32,741 bases of DNA, from positions 1-32,741 of the forward strand of contig CAMNEH010000019.1 of NCBI GenBank assembly GCA_946536315.1, given 5' to 3'. The notes beneath the pieces were generated by a model that saw nothing but the letters and a program-made list of their open reading frames with translations, was not told where the DNA came from and did not search any database. The position numbers were made by a program, and so were the translations under genes. Source of the DNA: an uncultured Clostridia bacterium. Lineage in GTDB: Bacteria > Bacillota > Clostridia > Christensenellales > Aristaeellaceae. Position 1 is the first letter of the stretch, and each line of letters opens with the position of its first letter. Positions 1 to 7,961 of the stretch are shown in pieces.

Positions 1-152
1 GTGAGCCACAGAGCATAGCTGGCGGTAGCCTGCTATGCGACAATGGCGAACTGTGAGCCGAAGGGACGACAGGCAAAGCTGTAGGGGGGTTCCGCAGGGG
101 GGACGCCAGTCCCCCCTGCGTTGCCTGTTCAGTCTGCGACTGAACAGGCAAC
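1..152 (-). repeat. Mosaic hairpin repeat, copy A (cut by window edge)
   Basis: Noncoding repeat, read on the minus strand from its hairpin end at 152. Positions 120-152 form a perfect 15-bp stem with a 3-nt loop (arms GTTGCCTGTTCAGTC and its complement). Next, 93-120 form a 12-bp stem with a 4-nt loop (arm CGCAGGGGGGAC). A small hairpin around ACAGGCAAAGCTGT lies near 69-82. Positions 1-54 match 18261-18314 in inverse orientation with a single mismatch. The same modules recur at 9256-9599, 18165-18750 and 32344-32741. The copy continues beyond base 1. The stop codon of the aldo/keto reductase lies inside the first hairpin. Confidence 0.9.
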
Positions 153-1190
153 ATCGATTTTCTGATTTCCCGTGGACCAGACATGCTTTTCTCCGACGTT
201 GGCAGGCTTGTTCTGCGCCATGACGCCCGCCAGCGCATGCGGCACATAGGGCGCCTCCAGATACGCGATCTCGTCCTCGCTCAGTGCCAGCGCTGTCGCC
301 TTTACCGCGCCATCCACATGGTGGAACTTGGTCGCGCCGACCACGGGCGCAGCCACCTTCGTCAGCAGCCAGGCCAGGGAGATCTCGGTCATGGTGACGC
401 CGCGCTTCTCCGCCAGCTCCGACACCCTGTCGATGATGACGCCGTCCTGCTGCGCTGTGGCGTCATACTTGAATTTGGCGTAGGCGTCCTTTTCCAGGCG
501 CTCGGAGCTTTCGCCGGCCCTGCGGGCAAGCCTTCCGGCCGCCAGGGCGCTGTACGGGGTCAGGGCGATGCCTTCCTCCTGGCAATAGGGCACCATTTCC
601 CGCTCCTCCTCCCGGAAGATCAGGTTATAGTGTCCCTGCACGGAGATAAACCGGGCCCAGCCGTTCTGGTCCGCCAGGGCATTGGCCTTCGCCAGCTGCC
701 AGGCAAAGCAGTTGGAAATGCCGATGTACCGGGTCTTGCCCGCCTGCACCATCCGGTTCAGTCCGTCCAGGATGTCCTCGATGGGCGTCTGCCAGTCCCA
801 CATGTGGTAGATGTACAGGTCCACGTAGTCCATACCCAGGTTCCGCAGGCTCTTATTGAGCATGCGCTCGATATGCTGCTGCCCGGTGACGCCGTTCTCG
901 ATCTCCTCCTGGGTGCGGGGCAGGAACTTGGTGGCCACCACCACCTCGTCCCGCTTTGCGAAATCCCGGAGCGCGCGGCCCACATACTGCTCGCTGGTGC
1001 CGCTCTGGTAGGCGATCGCGGTATCATAGAAGTTGACGCCCATTTCCAGCCCGTGACGGATGATCTCACGGGAGTGCGCCTCATCCAGCGTCCAGCCGTG
1101 CTGGCCCTGGCCCGCGTCGCCAAAGCCCATGCAGCCCATGCAGATCCGGGAGACTGTCAGGTCGGATTTTCCGAGTTTTGTGTATTTCAT
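129..1190 (-). CDS. Aldo/keto reductase
   Basis: A 353-residue NADPH-dependent oxidoreductase of the aldo/keto reductase superfamily, which reduces aldehydes or ketones in the cytoplasm; the substrate cannot be told. The catalytic tetrad is visible as D56 and Y61 (DTAIAY), K88 (VVVATKF) and H129 (YIYHM). The ATG at 1190 is chosen because MKYTKLGKSDL is the usual family N-terminus and its ATG overlaps the TGA of the tetR gene (ATGA), so the pair is translationally coupled. It is probably induced by the TetR ligand. The last residues (about DVACSVAD) are encoded by the hairpin of the adjoining mosaic repeat, so the native C-terminus may have been replaced. Family assignment is secure. Confidence 0.93.
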   Translation of the reverse strand: MKYTKLGKSDLTVSRICMGCMGFGDAGQGQHGWTLDEAHSREIIRHGLEMGVNFYDTAIAYQSGTSEQYVGRALRDFAKRDEVVVATKFLPRTQEEIENGVTGQQHIERMLNKSLRNLGMDYVDLYIYHMWDWQTPIEDILDGLNRMVQAGKTRYIGISNCFAWQLAKANALADQNGWARFISVQGHYNLIFREEEREMVPYCQEEGIALTPYSALAAGRLARRAGESSERLEKDAYAKFKYDATAQQDGVIIDRVSELAEKRGVTMTEISLAWLLTKVAAPVVGATKFHHVDGAVKATALALSEDEIAYLEAPYVPHALAGVMAQNKPANVGEKHVWSTGNQKIDVACSVAD

Positions 1191-1816
1191 GCCTTTCCCT
1201 CCAACAGTTTTTTCAAGCAACGGCAGGTCAGCTCGTACGCGGACTGATATACATAGGGCAGGCCGGCCTCCCGCATGGCGACCTGCTGCTTTTCGGTGAC
1301 GCTGGTATAGGGGTAGATGCCGTAGATAAACGGGAAAAAGGCGTACAGGAACCGCTGCCTGTCCTCTTCTGTCATCTCCGGGATGTATTTCCGGAGCATC
1401 TGATCCACCGTTTCCAGCGAAGCGCCGAAGGAAACCTTGAAGGCCGTCAGCCTTTCCGGGCGGGAGTTGGCCTCCATCTCATACAGGTTCATGGACAGCA
1501 GGCGCAGCAGCCGGGGATGGTCCGTCAGCGTCCGGGCCAGCGCAGAGGCCACCTCTTCGCGGCTCAGCCGCTCCTTCTGATCCATGACGCCGCGCATATC
1601 CGCCACCCAGGCGTCGTACTCCCGGCCCAGCAGGGCCAGGAATATCTCCTCCTTGGTCTGGAAATACAGGTAAATGCCCGTGCGCGTCAGCGTCGTTGCC
1701 GCGCCGATGTCCTTGAGCGTGATTTCCTTGAATCCCTTCGTCTCGTAGAGCGCAGCGCAGGCGTTCAGGATCTCCTCCGTCCTGGCCTCCGTCAGCTGCG
1801 GGGATCCCCTGGACAT
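1187..1816 (-). CDS. TetR/AcrR-family transcriptional regulator
   Basis: A 209-residue one-component repressor. The N-terminal helix-turn-helix spans about residues 10-55 (EEILNACAALYETKGF, then TLTRTGIYLYFQTKEEIF, a typical TetR recognition helix). The C-terminal ligand-binding and dimerisation part is all-helical and diverged. The start at 1816 is preceded by a strong GGGAGGTGAG site. The stop overlaps the ATG of the aldo/keto reductase by 4 nt. Two copies of a perfect palindrome lie in its own promoter, so autoregulation of the regulator-reductase operon is likely. The ligand is unknown; a reactive carbonyl or other small toxic molecule would fit the reductase partner, but that is inference. 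Confidence 0.93.
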   Translation of the reverse strand: MSRGSPQLTEARTEEILNACAALYETKGFKEITLKDIGAATTLTRTGIYLYFQTKEEIFLALLGREYDAWVADMRGVMDQKERLSREEVASALARTLTDHPRLLRLLSMNLYEMEANSRPERLTAFKVSFGASLETVDQMLRKYIPEMTEEDRQRFLYAFFPFIYGIYPYTSVTEKQQVAMREAGLPYVYQSAYELTCRCLKKLLEGKA

Positions 1817-1840
1817 GGCCTCACCTCCCTGAAACTAAAC

Positions 1841-1889
1841 TGACACAGTGTCATCATAGCTACTATACACCATAAATGACACCGTGTCA
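1841..1889 (-). promoter_or_regulatory. Twin TetR-type operators
   Basis: Two copies of TGACAC-N-GTGTCA occur, at 1841-1853 (centre A) and 1877-1889 (centre C). Each has perfect 6-bp arms. Centres are 36 bp apart. One copy covers the -35 box and the other the region just downstream of the -10 box, a layout expected for repression by the TetR protein encoded immediately downstream. Confidence 0.85.
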
Positions 1890-1890
1890 A
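1862..1890 (-). promoter_or_regulatory. Sigma-A type promoter of the tetR-reductase operon
   Basis: On the minus strand, TTGACA (1890-1885), a 17-nt spacer and TATAGT (1867-1862) give a near-consensus vegetative promoter. It lies about 50 nt upstream of the tetR start codon, and both repressor-type palindromes overlap or flank it. Confidence 0.85.
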
Positions 1891-1944
1891 TATATTATCA
1901 GACAATTGAGCTTCCCTCGTATCTCTTCAACGCGCGTCAAGGAT

Positions 1945-2481
1945 TCAGCAGTCAAGCGTATAGACATCCGCAGTGCTCAGATGGTCGCCGCCCCAATCCT
2001 CTGTTTTTGTCAGCAGATACTCGAATCCGTTTTTCAACAGGCATTTTGAAGAAGCGATATTCTCAGGCCGTACATGGGCGGTGACCAGCTCGACCTCCGT
2101 ATTGTTTTGAATATAATCCAGCAGGCAACGGACACAGCTGGTGGCGAGGCCTCTCCCCCAGTATGCCGGCAGGAATCTGTACCCTATTGAAATCACTTTC
2201 CCGGATTGCTTATAGTCATACAGCTCTGCCAGCCCGATCAGTCTGGAGGGCTCCGTTTTCTCGTATACGCCCAGGATGCACTGTCTGTGTTCATCCAGGT
2301 CCATGCTTTGAAGCGCTTTCAGCGCTTCTTCAGGCGTTCCCTGCAGCTCCAGGAGATATGTCGGCTCGTAGCGATAGACCTGCCGGTCGCATCTGAGGGA
2401 CTTCAGCGCTTCAAGGTCCTGTGTGTTTAAGCCGCAGATGATCAGCCTGTCGTTCTCAATGCGTATCGGGCTCCGTCTCAT
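1945..2481 (-). CDS. GNAT family N-acetyltransferase
   Basis: A 178-residue acetyl-CoA-dependent N-acetyltransferase of the RimJ/RimL-like branch (Acetyltransf_3 type). The acetyl-CoA motif A is seen at about residues 98-125 (SIGYRFLPAYWGRGLATSC), followed by VTAHVRPENIASSKCLLKNGF, the typical beta-bulge and C-terminal arm. The start at 2481 (MRRSPIRIEN) follows AGAGGGGGG at good spacing; an in-frame ATG six codons upstream is possible but less well placed. The gene is monocistronic, divergent from the phosphatase fusion and followed by the tetR promoter. The substrate is unknown: a ribosomal protein N-terminus, another amine or an antibiotic are all possible. Confidence 0.88.
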   Translation of the reverse strand: MRRSPIRIENDRLIICGLNTQDLEALKSLRCDRQVYRYEPTYLLELQGTPEEALKALQSMDLDEHRQCILGVYEKTEPSRLIGLAELYDYKQSGKVISIGYRFLPAYWGRGLATSCVRCLLDYIQNNTEVELVTAHVRPENIASSKCLLKNGFEYLLTKTEDWGGDHLSTADVYTLDC

Positions 2482-2529
2482 AGGCCCCCCTCTGCACATC
2501 CCTGTTTTCCGGGTTGCGCGTTCCTCCAG

Positions 2530-2538
2530 ATGATACCA
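2530..2538 (-). promoter_or_regulatory. Possible extended -10 promoter for the GNAT gene
   Basis: TGGTATCAT on the minus strand is an extended -10 element (TG-N-TATCAT). Only a poor -35 match (TTCCGA) lies 17 nt upstream. The 5' leader would be about 40-50 nt. Confidence 0.4.
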
Positions 2539-2592
2539 CATATCGGCGCGCTTCGGAAGACCTGATTCCTTCCCGGCGGGATTTTCGGCATA

Positions 2593-2622
2593 TTGACAAT
2601 ACGCGAACGCATCCATTACAAT
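2593..2622 (+). promoter_or_regulatory. Promoter of the HAD-histidine phosphatase gene
   Basis: TTGACA (2593-2598), an 18-nt spacer and TACAAT (2617-2622). The leader that follows contains a 6-bp inverted repeat CTCCCC/GGGGAG near 2634-2651 before the ribosome binding site. Confidence 0.75.
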
Positions 2623-2697
2623 GAAAGGGACAATCTCCCCGCTCCCGGGGAGACAGGAGCGTCCCTGAAAACGGAACAGAATGGAGGAGGCAGGCAC

Positions 2698-5043
2698 ATG
2701 AAGGCAAACAGACTGTTGGCATGGCTGCTGTGCACGCTGCTGATGACGGCGAACGCGGCAGGGCCCGTCCTGGCGGAAGCGGTGCCCGCGGCAGAGGACG
2801 GCGGGACGTATTTCACCCTGTGGAACACCAACGCGCCAGCGCTGAATACGCTGACGGATTATGTGAAGGCCGTAACGGCTCCCGGCTCCCCGGACTTCAT
2901 TCCGGAAAGGGATCGCATCGCGACCTTCGATATGGACGGCACGCTGATGGGCGAGCTGTTCCCGACCTACCTGGAGGTGGCGCTGCTGACCGAGCGCATC
3001 CTGGCCGATCCATCCTGGAAGCCGGACGAAGAAATGCTGGCATTTGGCCGCATGACCCGGGATCACGCGCTGGACAAGTCCTTTCCGGCGGATTATGATA
3101 CCGAGTTCTCCCGTCATCAGGCCCGGGCCTTCGCCGGAATGACGCTCCAGGAGTACGAAGACTTTATTGCCGGCTTCCTGGCGCGCGAGGCGGACGGCTT
3201 CGAGGGCATGACCTATGGGAGCGCCTGTTACCGGCCGATGGCCGGGGTGATCCGGTATCTGCAGGACAACGGCTTCAAATGCTTCATCGTTTCCGGCAGC
3301 GACCGCTTTATCGTTCGCGCCGCGATCGGCGGCCTGGCGGATATCCCCCCTGAAAATATCATCGGCTCGGATACCGCGCTGGCCGCGCGGAACCAGGGCG
3401 ACACGGACGGCATCGAGTACGTGTTCACCGGCGACGATGAGCTGGTGCGCACGGACAAGTTGCTCATCAAGGACCTCAAGACCAACAAGGTCCTGCAGAT
3501 CGCGCAGGAGATCGGCCGGCAGCCGGTGCTGTCCTTCGGCAATTCCAGCGGCGACGTGAGCATGAACAACTACGCGCTGCTGAACAACCGTTACCGCAGC
3601 GCGGCATTCATGCTGATCGCGGATGACGACGTGCGGGATTACGGCCGTCCCGAAAAGCACGACGAGCTGACCGAAAAGTGGCAGGGCATGGGCTATCAGG
3701 TGATCTCCATGCGCGACGACTGGAAGACGATCTACGGCGAGGGCGTCACAAAGACCGGCCAGTTCCGCTGGCTGGCGCAGTATTCGGACCAGAACATCCC
3801 CGCCCGCGACGGGAGCATCGCGGACAAATATACGCTTGAACAGGTGGTCGTGCTCAGCCGGCACAGCCTGCGCGCGCCGCTCTCCAGCAACGGCTCGGTG
3901 CCAAACGAGCTGACGCCCCACGCCTGGATCAACTGGTCGGCAGGCTCCAGCGAGCTGACCCTGCTGGGCGGCGTCGAGGAGGTCAGTATGGGCCAGTATT
4001 TCAGGAAATGGCTGGCCCAGGAGGGGCTGATTCCGGAGAACACGGTCCCGCAGGCGGGCGAAATGCGCTTTTCCGCCCGCAACAAGCAGCGCTGCCTCGC
4101 CACGTCCCGCTATTTCGCCGCGGGCATGCTGCCGGTGGCGGATGTTCAGGTGGAATACCCCGGCGACGCCCACGGCACGGTGGATTTCATGCAGCCCGTC
4201 CTGCATTTTTACAGTGACGACTACGCCGCCGACGTCATCACCCAGGTAGCGGCCCTGGGCGGCGAGGCGGGCTTTGACGGCCTCGCCGCGCAGAACCGGG
4301 ACGTGATCCGGCTGATCATGGATACCGTGGACATGGAGGACAGCGAGCTCTACCAGAGCGGAAAATACGGCGATCTGCTGACCGACGGCTTCGGCGTCAC
4401 GATGGCGCCCGGCAAGGAGCCGGACGTCACCGGCGCGGTCAAGCCGGCCTATCAGGTGGCGGACGCGCTGCTCCTGCAATACTATGAAGAACCCGACCCC
4501 GTCAAAGCCGCCTTCGGCCACACGCTTTCCGGGGAGGACTGGGCGCGGCTCGGCGCGTTCATGAGTACCTGCCTGCAGATGCGGCACGGCGCGCCCATGG
4601 TGGCCGCGAACATCCAGCATCCCCTGCTCATGGAGCTGAAGAGCGAGCTCCAGAACCAGGACAGGAAGTTCACCTTCTTCTGCGCCCACGACGTCACCGT
4701 CTTCGGCGCCCTTTCCGCCCTGGGCGTGGAGGACTATTCCCTGCCGCAAAGCATTGAGACCAAGGCGCCCATCGGTGTGAAGCTGGTGTTTGAGCGCCGG
4801 CGCGACGCCGAAGGCCAGGCCTGGTACCGCGTGAGCCTGATCTATCGCAGCACGGCGCAGATCCGCAGCGGCGAGCTGCTGACGCTGGATAACCCGCCCC
4901 TGCGCTATGATCTGCGCTTTGAAGGCGTTGAGACCAACGCCGACGGCCTGATCGCCGAGGCGGACCTGATGGCCCTGTTCGGCCGTTCCATCTCCGTACT
5001 GGATGAGCTGGAGCGCGCTTACGCGATGGACGACGCCGCGTAA
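2698..5043 (+). CDS. Exported fusion: HAD phosphatase plus histidine acid phosphatase
   Basis: A 781-residue exported protein with two unrelated phosphatase domains. Residues 1-28 are a signal peptide (cleavage near VLAEA). Residues about 50-345 form a HAD phosphatase: nucleophile motif FDMDGT with D78 and D80, motif II at FIVSGSD (about 197-202), a lysine near 254-259, and FGNSSGD with D286. Residues about 375-781 resemble glucose-1-phosphatase/phytase (Agp-like): RHSLRAP with H389 and R392, then the proton-donor HD pair H664-D665. The ATG at 2698 follows GGAGGAGG by 7 nt and begins the signal peptide. Both active sites look intact. Likely role: scavenging phosphate from sugar phosphates or inositol phosphates outside the membrane. 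Substrate is inference. Confidence 0.92.
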   Translation: MKANRLLAWLLCTLLMTANAAGPVLAEAVPAAEDGGTYFTLWNTNAPALNTLTDYVKAVTAPGSPDFIPERDRIATFDMDGTLMGELFPTYLEVALLTERILADPSWKPDEEMLAFGRMTRDHALDKSFPADYDTEFSRHQARAFAGMTLQEYEDFIAGFLAREADGFEGMTYGSACYRPMAGVIRYLQDNGFKCFIVSGSDRFIVRAAIGGLADIPPENIIGSDTALAARNQGDTDGIEYVFTGDDELVRTDKLLIKDLKTNKVLQIAQEIGRQPVLSFGNSSGDVSMNNYALLNNRYRSAAFMLIADDDVRDYGRPEKHDELTEKWQGMGYQVISMRDDWKTIYGEGVTKTGQFRWLAQYSDQNIPARDGSIADKYTLEQVVVLSRHSLRAPLSSNGSVPNELTPHAWINWSAGSSELTLLGGVEEVSMGQYFRKWLAQEGLIPENTVPQAGEMRFSARNKQRCLATSRYFAAGMLPVADVQVEYPGDAHGTVDFMQPVLHFYSDDYAADVITQVAALGGEAGFDGLAAQNRDVIRLIMDTVDMEDSELYQSGKYGDLLTDGFGVTMAPGKEPDVTGAVKPAYQVADALLLQYYEEPDPVKAAFGHTLSGEDWARLGAFMSTCLQMRHGAPMVAANIQHPLLMELKSELQNQDRKFTFFCAHDVTVFGALSALGVEDYSLPQSIETKAPIGVKLVFERRRDAEGQAWYRVSLIYRSTAQIRSGELLTLDNPPLRYDLRFEGVETNADGLIAEADLMALFGRSISVLDELERAYAMDDAA

Positions 5044-5105
5044 ATTCAAATTCGACGTATTCGAACGCGCTATGGATCGACCAGATATAAAAACATCCTG
5101 AAATG

Positions 5106-5142
5106 ACCGACCGGCTCCCGCTGCTTACGGGAGCCGGTCGGT
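5106..5142. terminator. Hairpin terminator between convergent genes
   Basis: A perfect 15-bp stem (arm ACCGACCGGCTCCCG) with a 7-nt loop lies between the phosphatase stop and the stop of the small membrane protein. On the minus strand a TTTTTA tract follows about 14 nt after the stem. No T-tract follows on the plus strand, so termination there would rest on the stem alone. Confidence 0.65.
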
Positions 5143-5164
5143 ACGGTCAGGCAAAGGATTGGGC

Positions 5165-5380
5165 TTATGCCCGCGCGGAAACCGCGTTCTTTTTGACGCT
5201 GAAGAACGTGCACGCGGCCTGCACCGCGCCGACCGCCGCCATGATCGCCAGATGGAAGGGACTCGTAAAGATTTCGCCCCAGGTCCGTCCGTCGATCTGC
5301 GTCCACACCAGGTCCATCACGCCAAACAGCGCCACCACGCCCAGAAAACTCAACAACGCCATCCACATCGGTCTTTTCAT
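5165..5380 (-). CDS. Small two-helix membrane protein, unknown function
   Basis: A 71-residue hypothetical protein. The start at 5380 (MKRPMWMALLSF) has AAGGGGAG 7 nt upstream. An upstream in-frame start at 5449 would add 23 charged residues and has no comparable site. Two hydrophobic segments are visible, about residues 5-26 (ALLSFLGVVALFGVMDLVW) and 43-61 (FHLAIMAAVGAVQAACTFF), with basic residues at both ends, so both termini are probably cytoplasmic. I do not recognise the family. It stands alone between two hairpin terminators, downstream of the glutamine synthetase operon and convergent with the phosphatase fusion. Confidence 0.7.
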   Translation of the reverse strand: MKRPMWMALLSFLGVVALFGVMDLVWTQIDGRTWGEIFTSPFHLAIMAAVGAVQAACTFFSVKKNAVSARA

Positions 5381-5484
5381 CGCACGCTCCCCTTCCGTAT
5401 CCCGGCGCTTCGTCGGGTTTTGCCGGACTTTTGCCCTGCACAGATTCATACGTAAAACGAGGGGCAGCTGGCAGAGTCCGCACG

Positions 5485-5528
5485 AAAAAAAGGCCGAAAA
5501 TGGACCGGGCGCCTGTCAGACAGGCGCC
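5485..5528 (-). terminator. Probable terminator of the GNAT/glnA operon
   Basis: The inverted repeat GGCGCCTG / CAGGCGCC (5508-5528, 8-bp core) lies 18 nt after the double-GNAT stop. It is followed on the minus strand by a run of seven T (5491-5485), about 16 nt past the stem. The distance is longer than in a textbook intrinsic terminator. Confidence 0.5.
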
Positions 5529-5545
5529 ACACGGTTCAAGGTGGA

Positions 5546-6613
5546 TCAGAGCGCTTTTTTCATCACCGCGAAGCGCCGGACCACGCGGAAGCCGCAGCGA
5601 AGGTAGATCCGCTGGGCATGGTTGGTATCGCCCGTGAAAATGGTGCTGAACGCCGCGCCCTCGGCGATGAATTCCTGCATCAGCAGATTGAACAGGACCG
5701 ACGCGATCCCCTGGCGCTCAAAGAGCGGGTCGGTACAGATGCCCGTGAACCAGCCCCGTCCGCTTTTCTGCAGGTCGATCGGTCCGCACTGCGCCACGAT
5801 GGCCCTGTCCGGGTGGGATACGGCGGCCAGGATCGGGCGCGGCCCCGCCGGGACCCTCCCGTCGGGAATGAAGCGCGGGTCGGTGTTCGGCACGCCCTGT
5901 TTGTGGCAGGCAATTTCGCTCTGCAGCACGCTGCGCCAGTATTCGCTGCCCACGCGGTCGCACATGCCGTCATAATCGTAATTGAGGTCCGGATCGTACC
6001 GGCCCACGAAAATGCCGCGCGCCGCCAGCGCCTCGCGGCGCGCTGCCAGCTCCGGCCAGGGGCGGTAATCCTTCAGGTTCAGGTACATCGCGATCTCCCG
6101 GTCGGCGACCTCAAACCCCAGCGCCCTGAGGAAAGGGAAGCCGGCGCAGTCCTCGTCCATACCGGGCGCGTTGTTGTGGTCGTGTCCCGGGGTGCCGGGC
6201 ACGAGCCAGTCCAGGTTGACCGGATTCCCGCCGCAGGCGATGACGGCCTTCCCGCGCGCGCGGAACGCGTCCTCCAGCGCCCGGACCAGCGCCCGGCCGA
6301 CGCCATGGCGGCGGCAGTCCCGCCGGACAAAGACGCAGGTCAGGTAGCCGGGCGTGTTTTCGTTGTTTTCATGCGGGAGAAACACCTTCTGGGCGACCCC
6401 GCTGATCCAGCCGGCGACCTGCCCGTCTTCCTCCGCGACCAGCGAAAGCGCGGGGTCGTAATTCAGGTCCTGCTCAAAGATCCGGTGAAAGTCCCCGCGC
6501 GTGAGCGGCGCGTACACCGTCTCTCCGGCCGCGGCGGCCCCGTTCCACAGGGCGAGGACCGCGTCCAGGTCGGCGGGCCGCATTGGCCGGATCATACTCG
6601 CTTCGTATGCCAT
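5546..6613 (-). CDS. Double-domain GNAT N-acetyltransferase
   Basis: A 355-residue protein with two GNAT folds in tandem. In the first (about residues 7-190) the acetyl-CoA loop is seen in CVFVRRDCRRHGVGRALV. In the second (about 225-355) TGICTDPLFERQGIASVL precedes the C-terminal arm YLRCGFRVVRRFAVMKKAL. The middle contains GTPGHDHNNAPG, a loop I cannot assign. The start at 6613 lies one base after the glutamine synthetase stop, which implies coupled translation; an ATG at 6595 (MIRPMRPADL) is a plausible alternative start. The substrate is unknown. The operon with glutamine synthetase and an exported serine hydrolase hints at amine or cell-wall amino-acid metabolism, but that is only context. 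Confidence 0.85.
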   Translation of the reverse strand: MAYEASMIRPMRPADLDAVLALWNGAAAAGETVYAPLTRGDFHRIFEQDLNYDPALSLVAEEDGQVAGWISGVAQKVFLPHENNENTPGYLTCVFVRRDCRRHGVGRALVRALEDAFRARGKAVIACGGNPVNLDWLVPGTPGHDHNNAPGMDEDCAGFPFLRALGFEVADREIAMYLNLKDYRPWPELAARREALAARGIFVGRYDPDLNYDYDGMCDRVGSEYWRSVLQSEIACHKQGVPNTDPRFIPDGRVPAGPRPILAAVSHPDRAIVAQCGPIDLQKSGRGWFTGICTDPLFERQGIASVLFNLLMQEFIAEGAAFSTIFTGDTNHAQRIYLRCGFRVVRRFAVMKKAL

Positions 6614-6614
6614 A

Positions 6615-7943
6615 TCAATAGGTCACCAGGTACTTTTCGATTTCCCAGCTGCTCACGCGGGTGCAGTAGGCTTCCCATTCGCGCTGCTTGCCCTCGATGT
6701 ACTGCTCGGTCACGTGCTCGCCCATGGTCGCGGTCATCAGGCGGTCGGCCCTGAACGCGGTGAGCGCCTCCTCCAGCGAGGCGGGCAGGCCGCGGATGCC
6801 CTTCTCGGCGCGCTGCTCCGGGGTCATCAGGTAGATGTTTTCAGTGATTTCCGGCGGCGGGGTAAGACCGCGCTCAATGCCGTCCAGCCCGGCCGCCAGG
6901 CAGGCGGCGATTTCCAGGTAGGGGTTGCAGGCGGGGTCCGGGCTGCGCAGCTCCACGCGCGTGCCCTTGCCGCGGGAGGAGGGGATGCGCACCAGCGCGC
7001 TGCGGTTGCCGGCGGACCAGGCGACGTAGCACGGCGCCTCATAGCCCGGCACCAGGCGCTTGTAGGAGTTGACCAGCGGGTTGGTCAGCGCGCACATGCC
7101 CTCGATATGGTCGAGCAGGCCGGCGATGAACTGGTAGCAGGTCGCGGACAGTCCGCGCTCGCCCGCGGGATCGTAAAACGCGTTCTGCCCGTCCCTGAAC
7201 AGGCTCATATTGGTATGCATGCCGCTGCCCGCCACGCCGAAGAGCGGCTTGGGCATGAAGGTGGCGTGCAGTCCGCTGCGCTGCGCCATGGACTTGACCG
7301 TGAGCTTGAAGGTCATGATGTTGTCCGCCGCGCGGAGGGCGTCGGTGTACTTGAAATCGATCTCGTGCTGTCCCTGCGCGCACTCATGGTGCGAGGCCTC
7401 GATCTCAAAGCCCATCTGCTCCAGCGCGAGGCAGATCTCGCGCCGCGTGCTCTCGCCGTGGTCCAGGGGGCCCAGGTCAAAATACCCCGCCTCGTCGCCG
7501 GTCCTGGTCGTGGGGCGGCCGTTTTCGTCCAGCTGGAACAGGAAAAACTCGCATTCCGGCCCGACGTTGAAGCTGTAGCCCTGGTCCGCCGCGCGCTTCA
7601 GCACGCGTTTGAGCGTGCCGCGCGGATCGCCGACAAAGGGCGTGCCGTCCGGGTTATACACATCGCAGATCAGCCGCGCGATTTTGCCGTGCTCGCGGTG
7701 CCAGGGCAGGACGGTGAACGTGTCCAGGTCCGGGTGCAGGTACTGGTCCGACTCGTGGATGCGGACGAAGCCCTCGATGGAGCTGCCGTCGAGCGAGATT
7801 TCGTTGTTTACCGCGCGCTCGATCTGCGAGGCGGTGATGGCCACGTTCTTCAATTGTCCGAAAATATCCGTGAACTGCAGCCGGATAAAGTTGATGCCTT
7901 CCTCCCGCACGCGGCGGACGATGTCTTCTTTCGTGCTTGACAT
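6615..7943 (-). CDS. glnA: Glutamine synthetase, type I (GSI-alpha)
   Basis: A 442-residue cytoplasmic enzyme that makes glutamine from glutamate, ammonia and ATP; a dodecamer in this family. The N-terminal beta-Grasp domain includes [11 protein letters not shown] with R61, the counterpart of the feedback-sensing arginine of Bacillus GS. The catalytic domain shows GPECEFF, the GQHEIDF metal loop, [11 protein letters not shown], and the [11 protein letters not shown] and [14 protein letters not shown] substrate and ATP segments. Length and the [16 protein letters not shown] segment fit GSI-alpha, which is controlled by feedback and not by adenylylation. AAAGGAA precedes the ATG. The gene starts 18 nt after the serine hydrolase stop and ends one base before the GNAT start. 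No GlnR site was recognised. Confidence 0.97.
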   Translation of the reverse strand: MSSTKEDIVRRVREEGINFIRLQFTDIFGQLKNVAITASQIERAVNNEISLDGSSIEGFVRIHESDQYLHPDLDTFTVLPWHREHGKIARLICDVYNPDGTPFVGDPRGTLKRVLKRAADQGYSFNVGPECEFFLFQLDENGRPTTRTGDEAGYFDLGPLDHGESTRREICLALEQMGFEIEASHHECAQGQHEIDFKYTDALRAADNIMTFKLTVKSMAQRSGLHATFMPKPLFGVAGSGMHTNMSLFRDGQNAFYDPAGERGLSATCYQFIAGLLDHIEGMCALTNPLVNSYKRLVPGYEAPCYVAWSAGNRSALVRIPSSRGKGTRVELRSPDPACNPYLEIAACLAAGLDGIERGLTPPPEITENIYLMTPEQRAEKGIRGLPASLEEALTAFRADRLMTATMGEHVTEQYIEGKQREWEAYCTRVSSWEIEKYLVTY

Positions 7944-7961
7944 GCGTTCTGATTCCTTTCG

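Noticed and set aside
1945-5049. A 1034-codon minus-strand open frame across the phosphatase gene into the GNAT gene
   Set aside because: Only the last 178 codons make sense (the GNAT). The rest is antisense to the clear signal-peptide-bearing phosphatase fusion and shows no family motif.
5044-5105. Possible operator in TTCAAATTCGACGTATTCGAA downstream of the phosphatase gene
   Set aside because: Imperfect symmetry, downstream of a stop codon and with no promoter beside it.
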